From assembly GCA_016718265.1 (NCBI GenBank), contig JADKDZ010000005.1, forward strand, positions 186,001-250,000: a stretch of 64,000 nucleotides of DNA, given 5' to 3'. Positions 49,721-62,424 of the stretch are shown one piece after another; positions within the stretch are counted from its first letter, which is position 1, and the number at the start of each line of letters is the position of its first letter. The notes beneath the pieces were generated by a model, which worked only from the letters and a program-made list of their open reading frames with translations, searched no databases and was not told the origin of the DNA. The DNA comes from Uliginosibacterium sp. (lineage in GTDB: Bacteria > Pseudomonadota > Gammaproteobacteria > Burkholderiales > Rhodocyclaceae). A program made the position numbers and the translations under genes.

Positions 49721-52700
49721 TCAGTTCAGATACGCCGCCAGGAAGAACAGCGCAGCATTCCAGTTGACGGCAACCTCATTGGTCATGTAAAGGTCGATAT
49801 GATCCTGGTAGCAAGCGCTTCCGCCATGCCCAACTGAGTCGCGGACCCGAATGCCCGACGACTCCTTGCCCGGGTCCACAAAAGGGCTCACCATCGTCCC
49901 GGTAGCCGGATCAAATATCAAACGCTGCTCTCCAGTTGAAGCAAGTTGCTTCTGCTCATAGATGCTGCACTTCCGGCATAATCTGCGTCATGAACAGGTA
50001 ATTTCCCTCTGTCTGCAGGGGGGATTTCCCATTTCCCTCCCGTTAACTTTGGCAGACAGGGCCGAACCTTCCCATTTGCCGTTTGGCCCACCGACCAGCA
50101 TGCCAGGAGGCGCTGACGGGAAGGCAATTTCTGCATGCTTGGCCCACAACCGGTGGTGCGGATTACGAACGGGATTTGAGCCGTAGCCGGTGACGTAAGA
50201 TTTTCCGAGCGGATTATGGCCAAACAGATAACTAGCAACCCTCCTGGCATTTCTACCGTTATAGCTCGGGCCTGTTGCAAACTTAGACGCAAACGCGAAC
50301 ATGCCGCCAGTATTTGCGATATCAGCATTAGAAGCCCAATTAAACGGATCACTATATGAATGCGGAACTCCAAACGGAGATTCCGTCATTTTTGCCTCAG
50401 ACTCTGAAAGCATTTCTTTCATGCTCACAAGCGGCTGAGAAATGTTACGACTGGTTGCCGCTTTTACCTTCGCAACGAAATCCTCGTTTCGCCCGTTTAC
50501 GATGACAGACATCAAGCCCATGTGCTTGTTGTGGTTCCACGAAAAGCTCTCAGCATATTTAAGGTAGTTGAATTGAAAAGCGAGCCCTTCGTCTCAACAC
50601 CATTTATACCGAACGCGCTCAGAGTTCTAAGGTAATTTTGAGCTTCCGGACTATCCGTACCGCCAACCGAAGACTCCGCCAAATAGAGCTCAAGCCCCGC
50701 CCAGGTAAACGCATCAGCAGCCTTGGTATCCGCGTAGGCACCACCACCTTCATTGATTGCGCGCATCGGGAAGCCTTGCCTCGTTTGAGTACTCCCCATA
50801 GCGATAGACGGGACTTGTTCCTGACGCAGCCTTCCACGCGTTCTGGGCAGCGAGCAGACGTGTCGGCAAAGACCTTGTCAATGTCTTTCCAGATCCGGTA
50901 CGACTGTGCTGCAACCGCAGCGAAGGTCAAGGTAGCAGCCGTTGTCGGATAGTCAGTACGCGGCCTGTCTTTGGTGAAGACGCCGGTTGCAGAGTATCCC
51001 CGTCCAGGCGGCATCGCGGACCGCACTGAAAACCATATGCTTTGCATTGATCTCATCGAAACCTAACTGGATTTTGACGCGTTTCGGCAGATAGTAGCGC
51101 GTGCCCCAAGTGCCACTTCCATCAGTGGCTGGCGTATCGTCCGGCAAGGCCAGATTGATGCGATCTGGTGTATCAGCTATGGCGGACCCTGCAACATCAT
51201 AGTTCTTGGTCGGAACACGCACAGTCAGGTCTTGCTGAATCTGCATCTTGAGCAGCCACTTCATCTCATGCTTGGCCTCTTCCAGCAGATCTGACTGCCC
51301 GTCTATCCCCGCCAGCCCTCCCGGCTCCCCTTGCGGAAACCGTCTGGATACTGCATCCAGCGTCCCCTTGCTCTGGTGATACTCAATTACGTTTTGCAAT
51401 GCCCAAAGTGACGTTGCACCATTTACAACGTACTTGCCATAGTCTCCTGCGTCATACCATCCACCCGATACATCAATCGCAGGCATCGCATACCGGCCAG
51501 CATCAGTCGGCTTACCGATTTCACATGGCCTAAAAGACATTCCCGAAATTGTCCGTCCCCTCGTAGCAGACAGCAGTCTCATTTCTATGGCCACGCCCCG
51601 ACTCTGAAAGTTCCTGTATTCGTCTTCTTGATAGCGATAATCGTTGATAGCCTCCCCCGCGCTGCGAGATAAAAGAAATGCAGGGCATCGCGTTTGAGAT
51701 TCCGCGCATAGGTACCATAGGGCTTTGAGTAGGTGAAGTTAACCACTTCAGTCTGCGTCACGACTTTTCCTTGCGGATCAACCAGCCGCAGGCGTGCAGG
51801 CCCGTACCAATTCGCCTTATAGGTAAACGTATTCAGGCCACTATGCCGGTCGATTTTGAATGCATCCCTAGACAAGGTCACGCTGCGCTCGACTTTCAAA
51901 GCAGCCCCTTCTCCGGTAACCAATTGCAATACCAAACCGTCCTCGGGACTAACTACTGTGAAGTATGTGTTTTCGCCTTTATTCTCAGGTGCTGCCACCA
52001 CCTGGTTGTACCGAATCACGGGCTTAGTCGGGCGCATTTCTTCGACGTTCGGTCCAAGACGCGTCAACTCGACATTCGTTACGCAGAAATGGGCAGGCTG
52101 GAGACTGGCGTCGTCAGCCAACGCCTGGAACATGATCTCCGTGGGTCGCTCAAAAGGATTCGGATAGACAGTACCGTTGGGTCGCAGGTTGACGCGATCG
52201 CCAACGGGCGTTACAAATTCCATGCTATGGGTACGAAACTCACCATGCTTGGTCGGCTTCTGTTGCTCGGCATAAACCATCGGGTTGTACCGACGGGCGG
52301 TACTAGGGTTCTCAGTGAACTCCGTGGCGGTGACACTCGCCAGTAAGCGCCCTTGGCGCGTGCCGCTCCGCGCCTCCGTCCACGAACGCACGGCATATGA
52401 GAATCGGTATCGCGTGTTCGGCTGAAGCCTCGCAACATTGGGAAGCGTGATCTGGTTTTCCGGCCTCGTTGCCCCGAAACCAGACTTCCGCGCGCCAGTG
52501 AGCGGCACACAGGCGGCATTCTTTGTAGCGCCATTTACATTGAAAGCCCGGATTGTCGCGAGCTTCAAGTCCCTAAGCCATTGTTAAACGCGGGGTCTGT
52601 AATCAGATTTCCCGCTGTCTGTGCAATCGCCTGCCCACTCGCCCCCGCCAGCAGGGCCAGCATTACCAGATGGCTGATTCTCGTCCGGGCGGGTTGTCCG

Positions 52701-52723
52701 GCCGGATGGTGTCGTAATGTCAT
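49721..52723 (-). pseudogene. Broken GH9 endoglucanase gene
   Basis: Minus-strand pieces in the correct order encode a signal peptide (HLVMLALLAGASGQAIAQ) and an N-terminal carbohydrate-binding-like domain (51585-52568). Next come a CelD_N-like Ig segment (YGTYARNLKRDALHFFYL) and the GH9 catalytic domain. The latter shows VSGGWYDAGDYGKYVVNGA, NPVRNPHHRLWA and DLYMTNEVAVNWNAALFFLAAYL with the catalytic Glu. Breaks lie near 52570, 51590, 51000, 50520-50800 and 49950, so there is no continuous frame. An intact form would be about 1000 residues and would cut cellulose or related beta-glucans. Confidence 0.85.
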
Positions 52724-53617
52724 GCTCTCAAGTCTCCTCATTTTCGCTGCATTTTTTTGAAGAATGTGCTGCGCTTCACCAGACCCGGGCGGGATGGAAG
52801 CACGCCATGGCGTGCATACTCCATCGCACCAACCCAGATCTCGGTGGCGCAGCATAGCGAAGACTTTATAAGCAAGGAAGATTAAGGGTAAGCACTTATC
52901 TTCACACCAAGACCAGGCTGTCAAGGCACAAATTCACGGTGGTTTATACAACTTTGGTATAGATGCGAATAATTGCATTTCTTTGCAATTCAGATATTTA
53001 GCTCATTAACCTAAGAATGTGTCTATGATTTAAGAGCTACTCGTAACCAAAAAGACAGGCGCAAACGCAAACACCCTCTCTGTAACATAGTCCTTTAGTA
53101 CTACGCCGCAAACTATCCGCCAGAGTCTCCATGCGGGAAGCCTCTACCAGCCTCGGTTACAACGACAAGGTACCGATTTTATCATAATTAGAAGACCTTT
53201 TCTAAATAACCAACCGAACCTCAATGCTTTGCGCTCGGTTCATAGCAATTAGCTATTGACTCTCATAACGTTTATTGGAAAATATTTCCAAATTAATTCA
53301 ATTTCCCACGCAATTCTCCAAGGATGACTGCCTTATCGGCAACTTGCCTACGAGACAACAAGAAGCCTGCCTTTGATCCAAGAACCGTCTTTCCACGCAA
53401 AAACGCAGTTCGCTGACGACCGCCTCTAGCTGCCGAAGGGATGTCGGCGTGGAGCGTCATTCACGCACTTGAGACATTACGGGAGGCATTTGGGCCAAGC
53501 GGGCGGAGGACTTAAGCAGACACGGGCCCGCACGGGCATCACGCAGCAGGCCTGCCCTGCGCGCTGCCTTGGCCCGTCAAGCAATCAGGCCGTGAATCGC
53601 ACGGCGCTTGTCGCGCG
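52724..53617. other. AT-rich gene-free region
   Basis: About 900 bases with no credible gene, clearly richer in A/T than the surroundings between 52900 and 53350. It includes an inverted repeat AATTGCATTTCTTTGCAATT at 52971. It may be the promoter region of the former GH9 gene or a trace of transferred DNA. No insertion sequence ends or att repeats were found. Confidence 0.5.
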
Positions 53618-54568
53618 TCACACCACCACGTTGCGCGGCTGCCCCTGGAGGAAGGCCTCGACGTTATCGATGAGCTGGGCGGCGAGTTTCTGCACGGTCT
53701 CGACGCTGGCCCAGGCGACGTGCGGGGTGACGATCAGGTTTGGCAGGTCAGCATTGAGCAGCGGGTTGCCCTGCCGGGGTGGCTCTTCGCTGAGCACGTC
53801 GACGCCCGCGCCGGCGATCTGTCCGCTTTGCAGGGCCGCCAGCAGCGCCGCTTCGTCCACAATACCGCCGCGCGCGGTATTGATGAGCAGCGCACTCGGC
53901 TTCATCCGGGCCAGTTCCGCGGCGCCGATCAGGCCGCGGGTCTCAGCATTCAGCGGGCAATGCAGGCTGAGGATATCGGCCCTGGCCAGCGCCTCGTCGA
54001 ATGCGACATAGCCCGGCCGCACACTGCTCGCCCCTTTGCGATCAGCATAGAGTGTCTGCATGCCAAGCGCTTGCGCTGCCTCGGCCATGCCCGCACCCAA
54101 GGCCCCGCGGCCGAAGATCGCCAGCGTGCTGCCGGCCAGGTCATGCAGCGGCGGCCCGGCCAGGTAGAACTGGGACGAGCGCTGCCAGGCGCCAGTTTGC
54201 ACCGCCGCCCGGTACGCCAGGAGCTGGCGCCGCAAGGCGAGAATCAGCATCAGGGTATGCTCGATGACGCCGGTTTGCGCGTAATCGCGAATATTGCACA
54301 CGCGGACACCACGCGCCTGGCAGGCTGCAATATCGATGATGTTGTAGCCGGTGGCCGCGACGGCGATCAGCTTCAGCTGCGGCGCACGGCTCAGCAGTTT
54401 CTCGTCGATGACCACCTTGTTGGTGACGACCACGCTGGCATCAGCGATCCGCCCGGCCACCTCGTCTACCGCCGTCAAGGGATAGTCGACCCATATATGT
54501 GGCAGATTCACCGGGCGCAAGGGCACTGAGAGTGTGGCGCGATCCAGGAACACGATTTTCGGCAGCAT
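53618..54568 (-). CDS. D-2-hydroxyacid dehydrogenase (glycerate/hydroxypyruvate type)
   Basis: A 316-residue NAD(P)-dependent enzyme. Motifs are LKLIAVAATGYNIIDIAACQARGVRVCNI, IFGRGALGAG in the Rossmann fold, LLINTARGGIVDEAAL with the Arg, GAGVDVLSEEPP with the Glu and IVTPHVAWAS with the His. It resembles hydroxypyruvate reductases/glycerate dehydrogenases. I prefer ATG 54568, which has AGGA 6 bases upstream, over ATG 54574. Confidence 0.88.
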   Translation of the reverse strand: MLPKIVFLDRATLSVPLRPVNLPHIWVDYPLTAVDEVAGRIADASVVVTNKVVIDEKLLSRAPQLKLIAVAATGYNIIDIAACQARGVRVCNIRDYAQTGVIEHTLMLILALRRQLLAYRAAVQTGAWQRSSQFYLAGPPLHDLAGSTLAIFGRGALGAGMAEAAQALGMQTLYADRKGASSVRPGYVAFDEALARADILSLHCPLNAETRGLIGAAELARMKPSALLINTARGGIVDEAALLAALQSGQIAGAGVDVLSEEPPRQGNPLLNADLPNLIVTPHVAWASVETVQKLAAQLIDNVEAFLQGQPRNVVV

Positions 54569-54652
54569 GCTCATTCCTATTCCATTCGTAGCAAGGACTC
54601 ATCGGCGCTCGTCAGACAGCGAGGGCAGTTCGCCGGAGCCCAGCTAAACACT

Positions 54653-55225
54653 TTACGGCTGGATCTTAAGCTTCTTTGGGCGAAGTCGATCCACAAGGTG
54701 GCTTGCCGCATGCGTTTTTGCCAGTTCCGCCTTGTCTTGTGCGTCCAGCCGGCTTGCCGTCATGGGGAATGGCTCGGTCGTGTACTCTTTCAGCTGCGAG
54801 CCGTAGACCATGCGCATGGCTTGGGTTTCGCCAGCGCTCGCAACGGAATAACGGACTTTGGTATCCGTGCACACGGTGTCGGTCAGCCACGGATCACTCT
54901 TGCATTTCGCGGTGATCGTCGCGGTAAAAGCAGGATTTGAGGCGACAGACTTCTGAATGGCCGTTCCGTCGGGCTTCCAGGTTCCCGTTGTGTCGATGAC
55001 GAAATTCGATGCGTATTCGCCGTGGGTGACGGAGCAGGCAGAGCTGAACACGTAGCGGTGCTCAGTTTTGTTGAAGTAATGGGCCTGCAACCAGTCCGGC
55101 TGACACGACCAGCCAGGGCCAGTGCCTTCTGTATCGAGCGAGCAGAAAATCAGGAAGCATCCGGCGCCCGCAACGCTCGAAAACAACACCAGCAGCAGGC
55201 CAAACAGCAGTCGAAATCGCGTCAT
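54653..55225 (-). CDS. Hypothetical exported Cys-containing protein
   Basis: A 190-residue protein with signal peptide MTRFRLLFGLLLVLFSSVAGAG and eight cysteines in the mature part (CFLIFCS, WSCQP, SACSV, KCKSD, TVCTD and others). Disulfide bonding in the periplasm is likely. The rest is unremarkable and no family was recognised. It lies alone between the dehydrogenase and alaS. Confidence 0.6.
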   Translation of the reverse strand: MTRFRLLFGLLLVLFSSVAGAGCFLIFCSLDTEGTGPGWSCQPDWLQAHYFNKTEHRYVFSSACSVTHGEYASNFVIDTTGTWKPDGTAIQKSVASNPAFTATITAKCKSDPWLTDTVCTDTKVRYSVASAGETQAMRMVYGSQLKEYTTEPFPMTASRLDAQDKAELAKTHAASHLVDRLRPKKLKIQP

Positions 55226-55360
55226 TTATCGCTCCATGGTGGGAATCAGCCGAAGCTGAAAGGATCGACAGAATAACCATATTGCTATCGCGCGATTTGC
55301 AACACACACCACACGGGCAGGCGTACTGCCGTAAAGAACATGCCCCCGAGACGGCAGAGA

Positions 55361-55391
55361 AAGCAACGCCCCGTCATGCGGGGCGTTGCTT
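55361..55391. terminator. Terminator hairpin after alaS
   Basis: Perfect 12-bp stem AAGCAACGCCCC / GGGGCGTTGCTT with a 7-base loop, 20 bases after the alaS stop. The T-run on the minus strand is short (TTTCTCT), so strength is moderate. Confidence 0.8.
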
Positions 55392-55411
55392 GAGCGACGT
55401 GGTGCAGCGTG

Positions 55412-58063
<2,652 letters not shown>

Positions 58064-58149
58064 GGGCGTGGCCGGAAAATATCGGTGAAAAATCAAGGCG
58101 TGGATTCTAACCCGGAACACCCCGGAAGCCGAAACCGGACTGCGCGGTT

Positions 58150-58758
58150 TCAGTTGGCCGGTGCTGGATGCGCCGGGGGCGCGGGGTCCGAAGCTGCTCG
58201 CTGAGTGTAGGGCGTCAGCTGCCGCCCTTCCATGCGATAACTCGCCGGGCCGAACGGCGTTTCGCGGGTCTCGACACGCAGCACGCCGCTGACCCAGACC
58301 GGCGCCATCATCGCTGCCTGCGCTGGCTGGTCCATCACCACATGGATCACCTGATTAGGTGGCGGTGGCGGCACATGGATGCAGGCGCCGAAGTACGGCA
58401 CCAGCAGAAACTCGCGGACCTCGTCACGCGTGGCGTCGAGCGGCACCACGTAACCCGGGATGCGCACCGCCTGGCCGGCCAATGCGGGCACGGCGGGGGC
58501 ATTCAGCCAGGCTTCGCGCATCTGGCGCAGCAGATCACGGGCGCGCGGGTCCGCATCACGCATGTCGGCGATCTCCTCGCGCTTGAGTCCGGCCAGCGGG
58601 TCCCAGTCTTTCGGCACCAGTTCCGGCCAGCCGATTTCGCGATACGCCGGCACTGGCGCCACGAAGCGCCCGCCCCAGTGCAGGCCGACAGCAAACGCAA
58701 CAATAATTGCCAGCGCCAGAACGAGCAGCCCGCAGGCCAGGAGCAGACGTTTTCGCAT
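58150..58758 (-). CDS. DUF3299 exported protein of the metal ABC operon
   Basis: A 202-residue protein with an N-terminal membrane anchor ([21 protein letters not shown]). Its DUF3299 domain contains [43 protein letters not shown], where the single Cys-His pair looks functional. It is the third gene after an ABC ATPase and FtsX-type permease, as in the Zur-controlled PA4064-PA4066 group of P. aeruginosa, to my knowledge. It probably acts in the periplasm with the permease on zinc or a zinc complex. Confidence 0.8.
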   Translation of the reverse strand: MRKRLLLACGLLVLALAIIVAFAVGLHWGGRFVAPVPAYREIGWPELVPKDWDPLAGLKREEIADMRDADPRARDLLRQMREAWLNAPAVPALAGQAVRIPGYVVPLDATRDEVREFLLVPYFGACIHVPPPPPNQVIHVVMDQPAQAAMMAPVWVSGVLRVETRETPFGPASYRMEGRQLTPYTQRAASDPAPPAHPAPAN

Positions 58759-58761
58759 GAT

Positions 58762-60072
58762 TCAGCGCGGGCTCAACCCGTCGGCCAGCGACCAGCGATA
58801 GGCCTGCCAGGCGGGCAGCAGACTGGCCAGCGTGCTGGTGAGCAGCATCGCCAGGAGCCAGACTGCATCCCGCTTTCCGGGCAGGGTGCTCGCAAGATCA
58901 AGCCCCGTAAGGCTTTGCAGCCAGCCCCCTGCGAGGGCCAGAACGATCTGCACCGCAGCCAGCCCGATCAGGCCACCCAGCAGGCCGATCAACCCGCCTT
59001 CGAGCGCGAGCAGACACACGAGCTGCGACGGCCGCACCCCGAGCGAGCGCAGGATCGCCAGCTCGCGGCGCCGCTCGGCCATGCCCGCCAGAATCACCGC
59101 CGCCAGCCCGGCCATGCTGACCAGCGCCACCAGCGCGGCCAAAGCCTGCAGCGCTCGCTCACCCAGCGACAGGGCCTGCCAGAGTTCGTCCAGCACCACC
59201 GCCGGGATGGCCGCCGTCAGCGGCTCGCCGGGCATCTCGTTGAAGGCACGTTGCGCGGCCAGCACGGTATTGCGCTGCTTGAGCCCGACCAGTACCGCGC
59301 TGACGCCATCGGGCACCAGCGGGAACTTCTGCACCTGATCCGCCGCAATATGCACGCCCGGCACCGGCATGCCGCCTTGCCAGTCGAGATGGATCGCCTC
59401 CATCGATTCGAGCGAGATCAGCACGCCGCGATCCAGTGGCGTGCCGGTCGGCGCCAGGATGCCGACCACCTGAAAAGGCTTGTCGGCGTGCTCGGCCGCA
59501 GGCCCCGGCCCGGCCTCTGCATGGTCGTGATCGTCATGCTCATCGTGGTCGACATGGCTGCCATGGCTCAGCACCAGCGTCTGCCCGAGTGCATAGCCCA
59601 GGCGCCGCGCCACGTCGGCGCCGATCACGGCCTCGAACACGCTGTCGAAACGGCGCCCACCACGCCAGGCCAAGGGTTTGCCATCGGCGAGGCGGATATG
59701 CTGGAAAAATGCCTGGCTGGTCGCCACGACCGGAAAGCCACGATGCTGGTCGCCAAATGACAAAGGCACCGACCAGGCCACCGCAGGGTGCCGGGCCAGC
59801 GACTCGGCCGCCGGCCAGCTCAGCGCCGGCAAGGGCCCGCCCAGATGCAGAAAGCTCTGCAGCACCAGCGGCAGTTGGGCGCCGCGTGCCCCGACGACCA
59901 GATCGGTGCCCGCCACGGCCGTCTCGAAGCCGGTACGCGCGCCGGACCGCACCCGCTCCACGCCAGCCAGCAGGATGGCGGCCAGCACCACGGCGCTGAG
60001 CGTCAGCCCGAGGCTGAGGCGTCGGCTCCACGCACTGCGCAGGGCCAGCTGAAGGATGACGGCGGTATTCAT
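58762..60072 (-). CDS. FtsX/MacB-type ABC permease with a His-rich loop
   Basis: A 436-residue permease with one N-terminal transmembrane helix (about 20-38), a large periplasmic domain, and three C-terminal helices (about 305-420) in the FtsX/MacB layout. Residues 170-195 are rich in His and Asp (LSHGSHVDHDEHDDHDHAEAG), a likely metal-binding loop. It overlaps the ATPase gene by 4 bases (ATGA) and precedes the DUF3299 gene by 3 bases, so all three are co-translated. A role in zinc handling is inferred. Confidence 0.88.
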   Translation of the reverse strand: MNTAVILQLALRSAWSRRLSLGLTLSAVVLAAILLAGVERVRSGARTGFETAVAGTDLVVGARGAQLPLVLQSFLHLGGPLPALSWPAAESLARHPAVAWSVPLSFGDQHRGFPVVATSQAFFQHIRLADGKPLAWRGGRRFDSVFEAVIGADVARRLGYALGQTLVLSHGSHVDHDEHDDHDHAEAGPGPAAEHADKPFQVVGILAPTGTPLDRGVLISLESMEAIHLDWQGGMPVPGVHIAADQVQKFPLVPDGVSAVLVGLKQRNTVLAAQRAFNEMPGEPLTAAIPAVVLDELWQALSLGERALQALAALVALVSMAGLAAVILAGMAERRRELAILRSLGVRPSQLVCLLALEGGLIGLLGGLIGLAAVQIVLALAGGWLQSLTGLDLASTLPGKRDAVWLLAMLLTSTLASLLPAWQAYRWSLADGLSPR

Positions 60073-60770
60073 GCCCGCACCTCCGGCGCGAAATCCTGCA
60101 GCGACAGCACGGTGTCGAAACCCGCCGCCAGCCGCATGTCATGGCTCACGAAGACCAGCGTGGCGCCGCTCTGCGCGGCTTCGTCCGCCAGAAGCGCCAG
60201 GAATTCCTGCTGCCGGGTGGCATCGAGCGCCGAGGTCGGCTCATCGGCCAGCACAAGTTCCGGGCTGCCGATCAGGGCGCGTGCGGCCGCCACCCGCTGC
60301 TGCTCGCCCACCGAGAGCTGCGCACTGCGCTGCGGCCAGCGCGCCGCGGGCACGCCCAGCGCCGCCAGCATGCGCTCCGCCTCGGCCCGCGGCGTGCGGT
60401 CTTTGGCCAGCACCCGGTTACGCCTGACAGTTGAGAGCCGGCAGGGCAGCATCACGTTGTCGACCGCGCTCAGATAAGGCAGCAGATTGAATTGCTGGAA
60501 CAGGTAGCCGATGTGATCGGCGCGGGCCGCATCGCGCTGGCTTTCCGCCAGCGAATCGAAGCGCTGGCCCAGGAAGTGATGCTCGCCGCACGTGGGGCGC
60601 AGCACGCCCGCCAGCAGGCCCAGCAGCGTGCTCTTGCCGCAGCCGCTTTCGCCGTGCACAAAACATCGCTCCCCGGCGGCCAGCGTCAGCTGCGGAATAT
60701 GCAGCAAGTCGCCCCCCGCCCCTGGCCAGCGAAACCCCAGCGCTCGCAGTTCGATGCGCGCCAACGCCAT
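60069..60770 (-). CDS. ABC transporter ATP-binding protein of the metal operon
   Basis: A 233-residue LolD/MacB-type ATPase: Walker A GESGCGKSTLLGLLAG, Q-loop YLFQQFNLLPYLSAVDNV, signature LSVGEQQRVAAARALI (Val in place of the second Gly position) and Walker B LVLADEPTSALD. Start ATG 60770. It is first in the operon with the His-rich permease and DUF3299 protein, and divergent from tonB across a palindrome. Confidence 0.9.
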   Translation of the reverse strand: MALARIELRALGFRWPGAGGDLLHIPQLTLAAGERCFVHGESGCGKSTLLGLLAGVLRPTCGEHHFLGQRFDSLAESQRDAARADHIGYLFQQFNLLPYLSAVDNVMLPCRLSTVRRNRVLAKDRTPRAEAERMLAALGVPAARWPQRSAQLSVGEQQRVAAARALIGSPELVLADEPTSALDATRQQEFLALLADEAAQSGATLVFVSHDMRLAAGFDTVLSLQDFAPEVRA

Positions 60771-60830
60771 GCCGTGCTCCCGCTCGTGATGAATGAAAGA
60801 AGCCGGGATTGGAGCATCTTCCCTCGCCTC

Positions 60831-60847
60831 TTGCAACAATGTTGCAA
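60831..60847. promoter_or_regulatory. Perfect 17-bp palindrome between the metal ABC operon and tonB
   Basis: TTGCAACA-A-TGTTGCAA lies 60 bases before the ATPase start and 120 bases before tonB. A Fur-family site (Zur rather than Fur, given the gene set) controlling both directions is the best guess. A weaker AT-rich GAGAATAGATC element lies nearby at 60882-60892. Confidence 0.6.
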
Positions 60848-60967
60848 CAACCAGCAAACCTTCGGAGGCGAGGTTTGCAAATGAGAATAGATCTTGTTAA
60901 CATGGATGCGAATAGATCGCAATTGCAATACGGTCGCAACTCAGCCATTCACCCAACGCCAGCACGC

Positions 60968-61666
60968 ATGACTATCGCCCTCCCCCATCCGAATGCAGAT
61001 CGGCTCATCAGCCTGGCCACCGTGGGCACCCTGCACGTGGCCGCCGGCCTCGCCCTGCTCGGGCTGGTCAAACCCACCTTGCTGGCGCCGCTCATCGAGC
61101 CCCTGCACATGGAGCTGGTCGCCGCCACGCCATCCGCCAGGGTCGAGCCCACGCCGCCGCAACCCATGCCGCCGAAAGCCACACCCCGCAACGCTGTCCG
61201 GCAGGCCAGCCCCAAACCCCTTGCCCCGCCTGTGTTGCAGACCACGGCCCCCGCAGCGGCCGATACCCCGGTGATCCTGGCGGCGCCTGCGCCGAAAGAG
61301 GCGCCCGTCGTGCCTGTCGCCGACCCCCAGCCGGAAACCCGCGCCCCAAGCGCCTCTGCAGCCAGCACGCAACACGAACCAGTGGTTCAAGCGCGTTTTG
61401 ACGCCGATTACCTCAACAACCCGGCGCCCGAATACCCGCGTGCCTCCCGCTCACTCAGCGAAGAGGGACGCGTACTGCTGCGCGTACAGGTCGGCGAGGA
61501 TGGCCGCCCGCTGCAGGTGCTGCTCGACACCAGCTCCGGCTTTGCCCGCCTCGACCGCGCCGCGCGTGAAGCCGTCGCCCGCTGGCGCTTCGTGCCGGCT
61601 CGCCAGGGCCAGCAGGCCGTCACCGGCTGGGTAAAAGTCCCGGTGGTCTTCGAGCTGAACCGTTAA
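60968..61666 (+). CDS. tonB: TonB energy transducer
   Basis: A 232-residue TonB with N-terminal transmembrane helix (LISLATVGTLHVAAGLALLGLV), a Pro/Ala/Lys-rich periplasmic spacer (about 55-140) and a C-terminal TonB fold (PEYPRASRSLSEEGRVLLRVQVGEDG, ARWRFVPARQGQQAVTGWVKVPVVFELN). It couples the proton-motive force to outer-membrane receptors with exbB and exbD downstream. Start ATG 60968 gives a normal short cytoplasmic tail; ATG 60881 is a longer option. Confidence 0.9.
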   Translation: MTIALPHPNADRLISLATVGTLHVAAGLALLGLVKPTLLAPLIEPLHMELVAATPSARVEPTPPQPMPPKATPRNAVRQASPKPLAPPVLQTTAPAAADTPVILAAPAPKEAPVVPVADPQPETRAPSASAASTQHEPVVQARFDADYLNNPAPEYPRASRSLSEEGRVLLRVQVGEDGRPLQVLLDTSSGFARLDRAAREAVARWRFVPARQGQQAVTGWVKVPVVFELNR

Positions 61667-61701
61667 CCCCTTTCCCTCTCCCCACTGCCAAGAAAACCAT
61701 C

Positions 61702-62424
61702 ATGCCAACTCAAACCCTGGGCTTCTCCCACTTCATCAGCCAGGCCGATGGCCTGGGCAAGGCACTGTTCGTGATCCTGATCGCGATGTCGCTCGCCTCC
61801 TGGTATTTCATCGTCACCAAGGCGCTCGCCAAACTGCGCCAGCGCCGCGCCTCCGAACGCTTCGTCGACCTGTTCTGGAACGCCAGTTCGCTCGACGAAG
61901 TCCGCAACGAGATCAATACCCACGGCGCATCCGAGCCCTTCTCACACCTCAGCAGCCACGCCCTGTTTGCGCGCGAGCATCACCAGCGCACCGGCGGCGG
62001 CAAGCTCGGCGAAGCCGGCAGCCTGGCCGAATTCCTCACCCGCAGCATGCGCAAGGTGATCGATGAAGAAACCGCCAAACTCGAAAACGGCCTCACGGTG
62101 CTCGCCACGGTAGGCGCCACCGCGCCTTTTGTCGGCCTGCTCGGCACCGTCTGGGGCGTATATGGCGCGCTTGTTGCCATCGGCATGAGCGGCGCCGGCA
62201 CCCTCGACAAGGTGGCAGGCCCCGTCGGCGAAGCGCTGATCATGACCGGCCTCGGCCTGGCCGTCGCCCTGCCCGCCGTCGTCGCCTACAACAGCTTCAC
62301 GCGCCAGAACCGCCTCACCCTCACCCGGCTGGACGCCTTCGCCCACGACCTGTTCGCCTACCTCACCACCGGCGCGCATCACCAGGCCGGCCGCATCGTG
62401 AATCTGCAACAAGGAGCCGCATGA
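61702..62424 (+). CDS. exbB: ExbB/TolQ-family proton channel subunit
   Basis: A 240-residue MotA/TolQ/ExbB protein with three transmembrane helices (about 18-38, 125-150, 165-190). The family signature is LATVGATAPFVGLLGTVWGVYGAL followed by GEALIMTGLGLAVALPAVVAYNSF. With ExbD it powers TonB. It overlaps exbD by 4 bases. Confidence 0.93.
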   Translation: MPTQTLGFSHFISQADGLGKALFVILIAMSLASWYFIVTKALAKLRQRRASERFVDLFWNASSLDEVRNEINTHGASEPFSHLSSHALFAREHHQRTGGGKLGEAGSLAEFLTRSMRKVIDEETAKLENGLTVLATVGATAPFVGLLGTVWGVYGALVAIGMSGAGTLDKVAGPVGEALIMTGLGLAVALPAVVAYNSFTRQNRLTLTRLDAFAHDLFAYLTTGAHHQAGRIVNLQQGAA

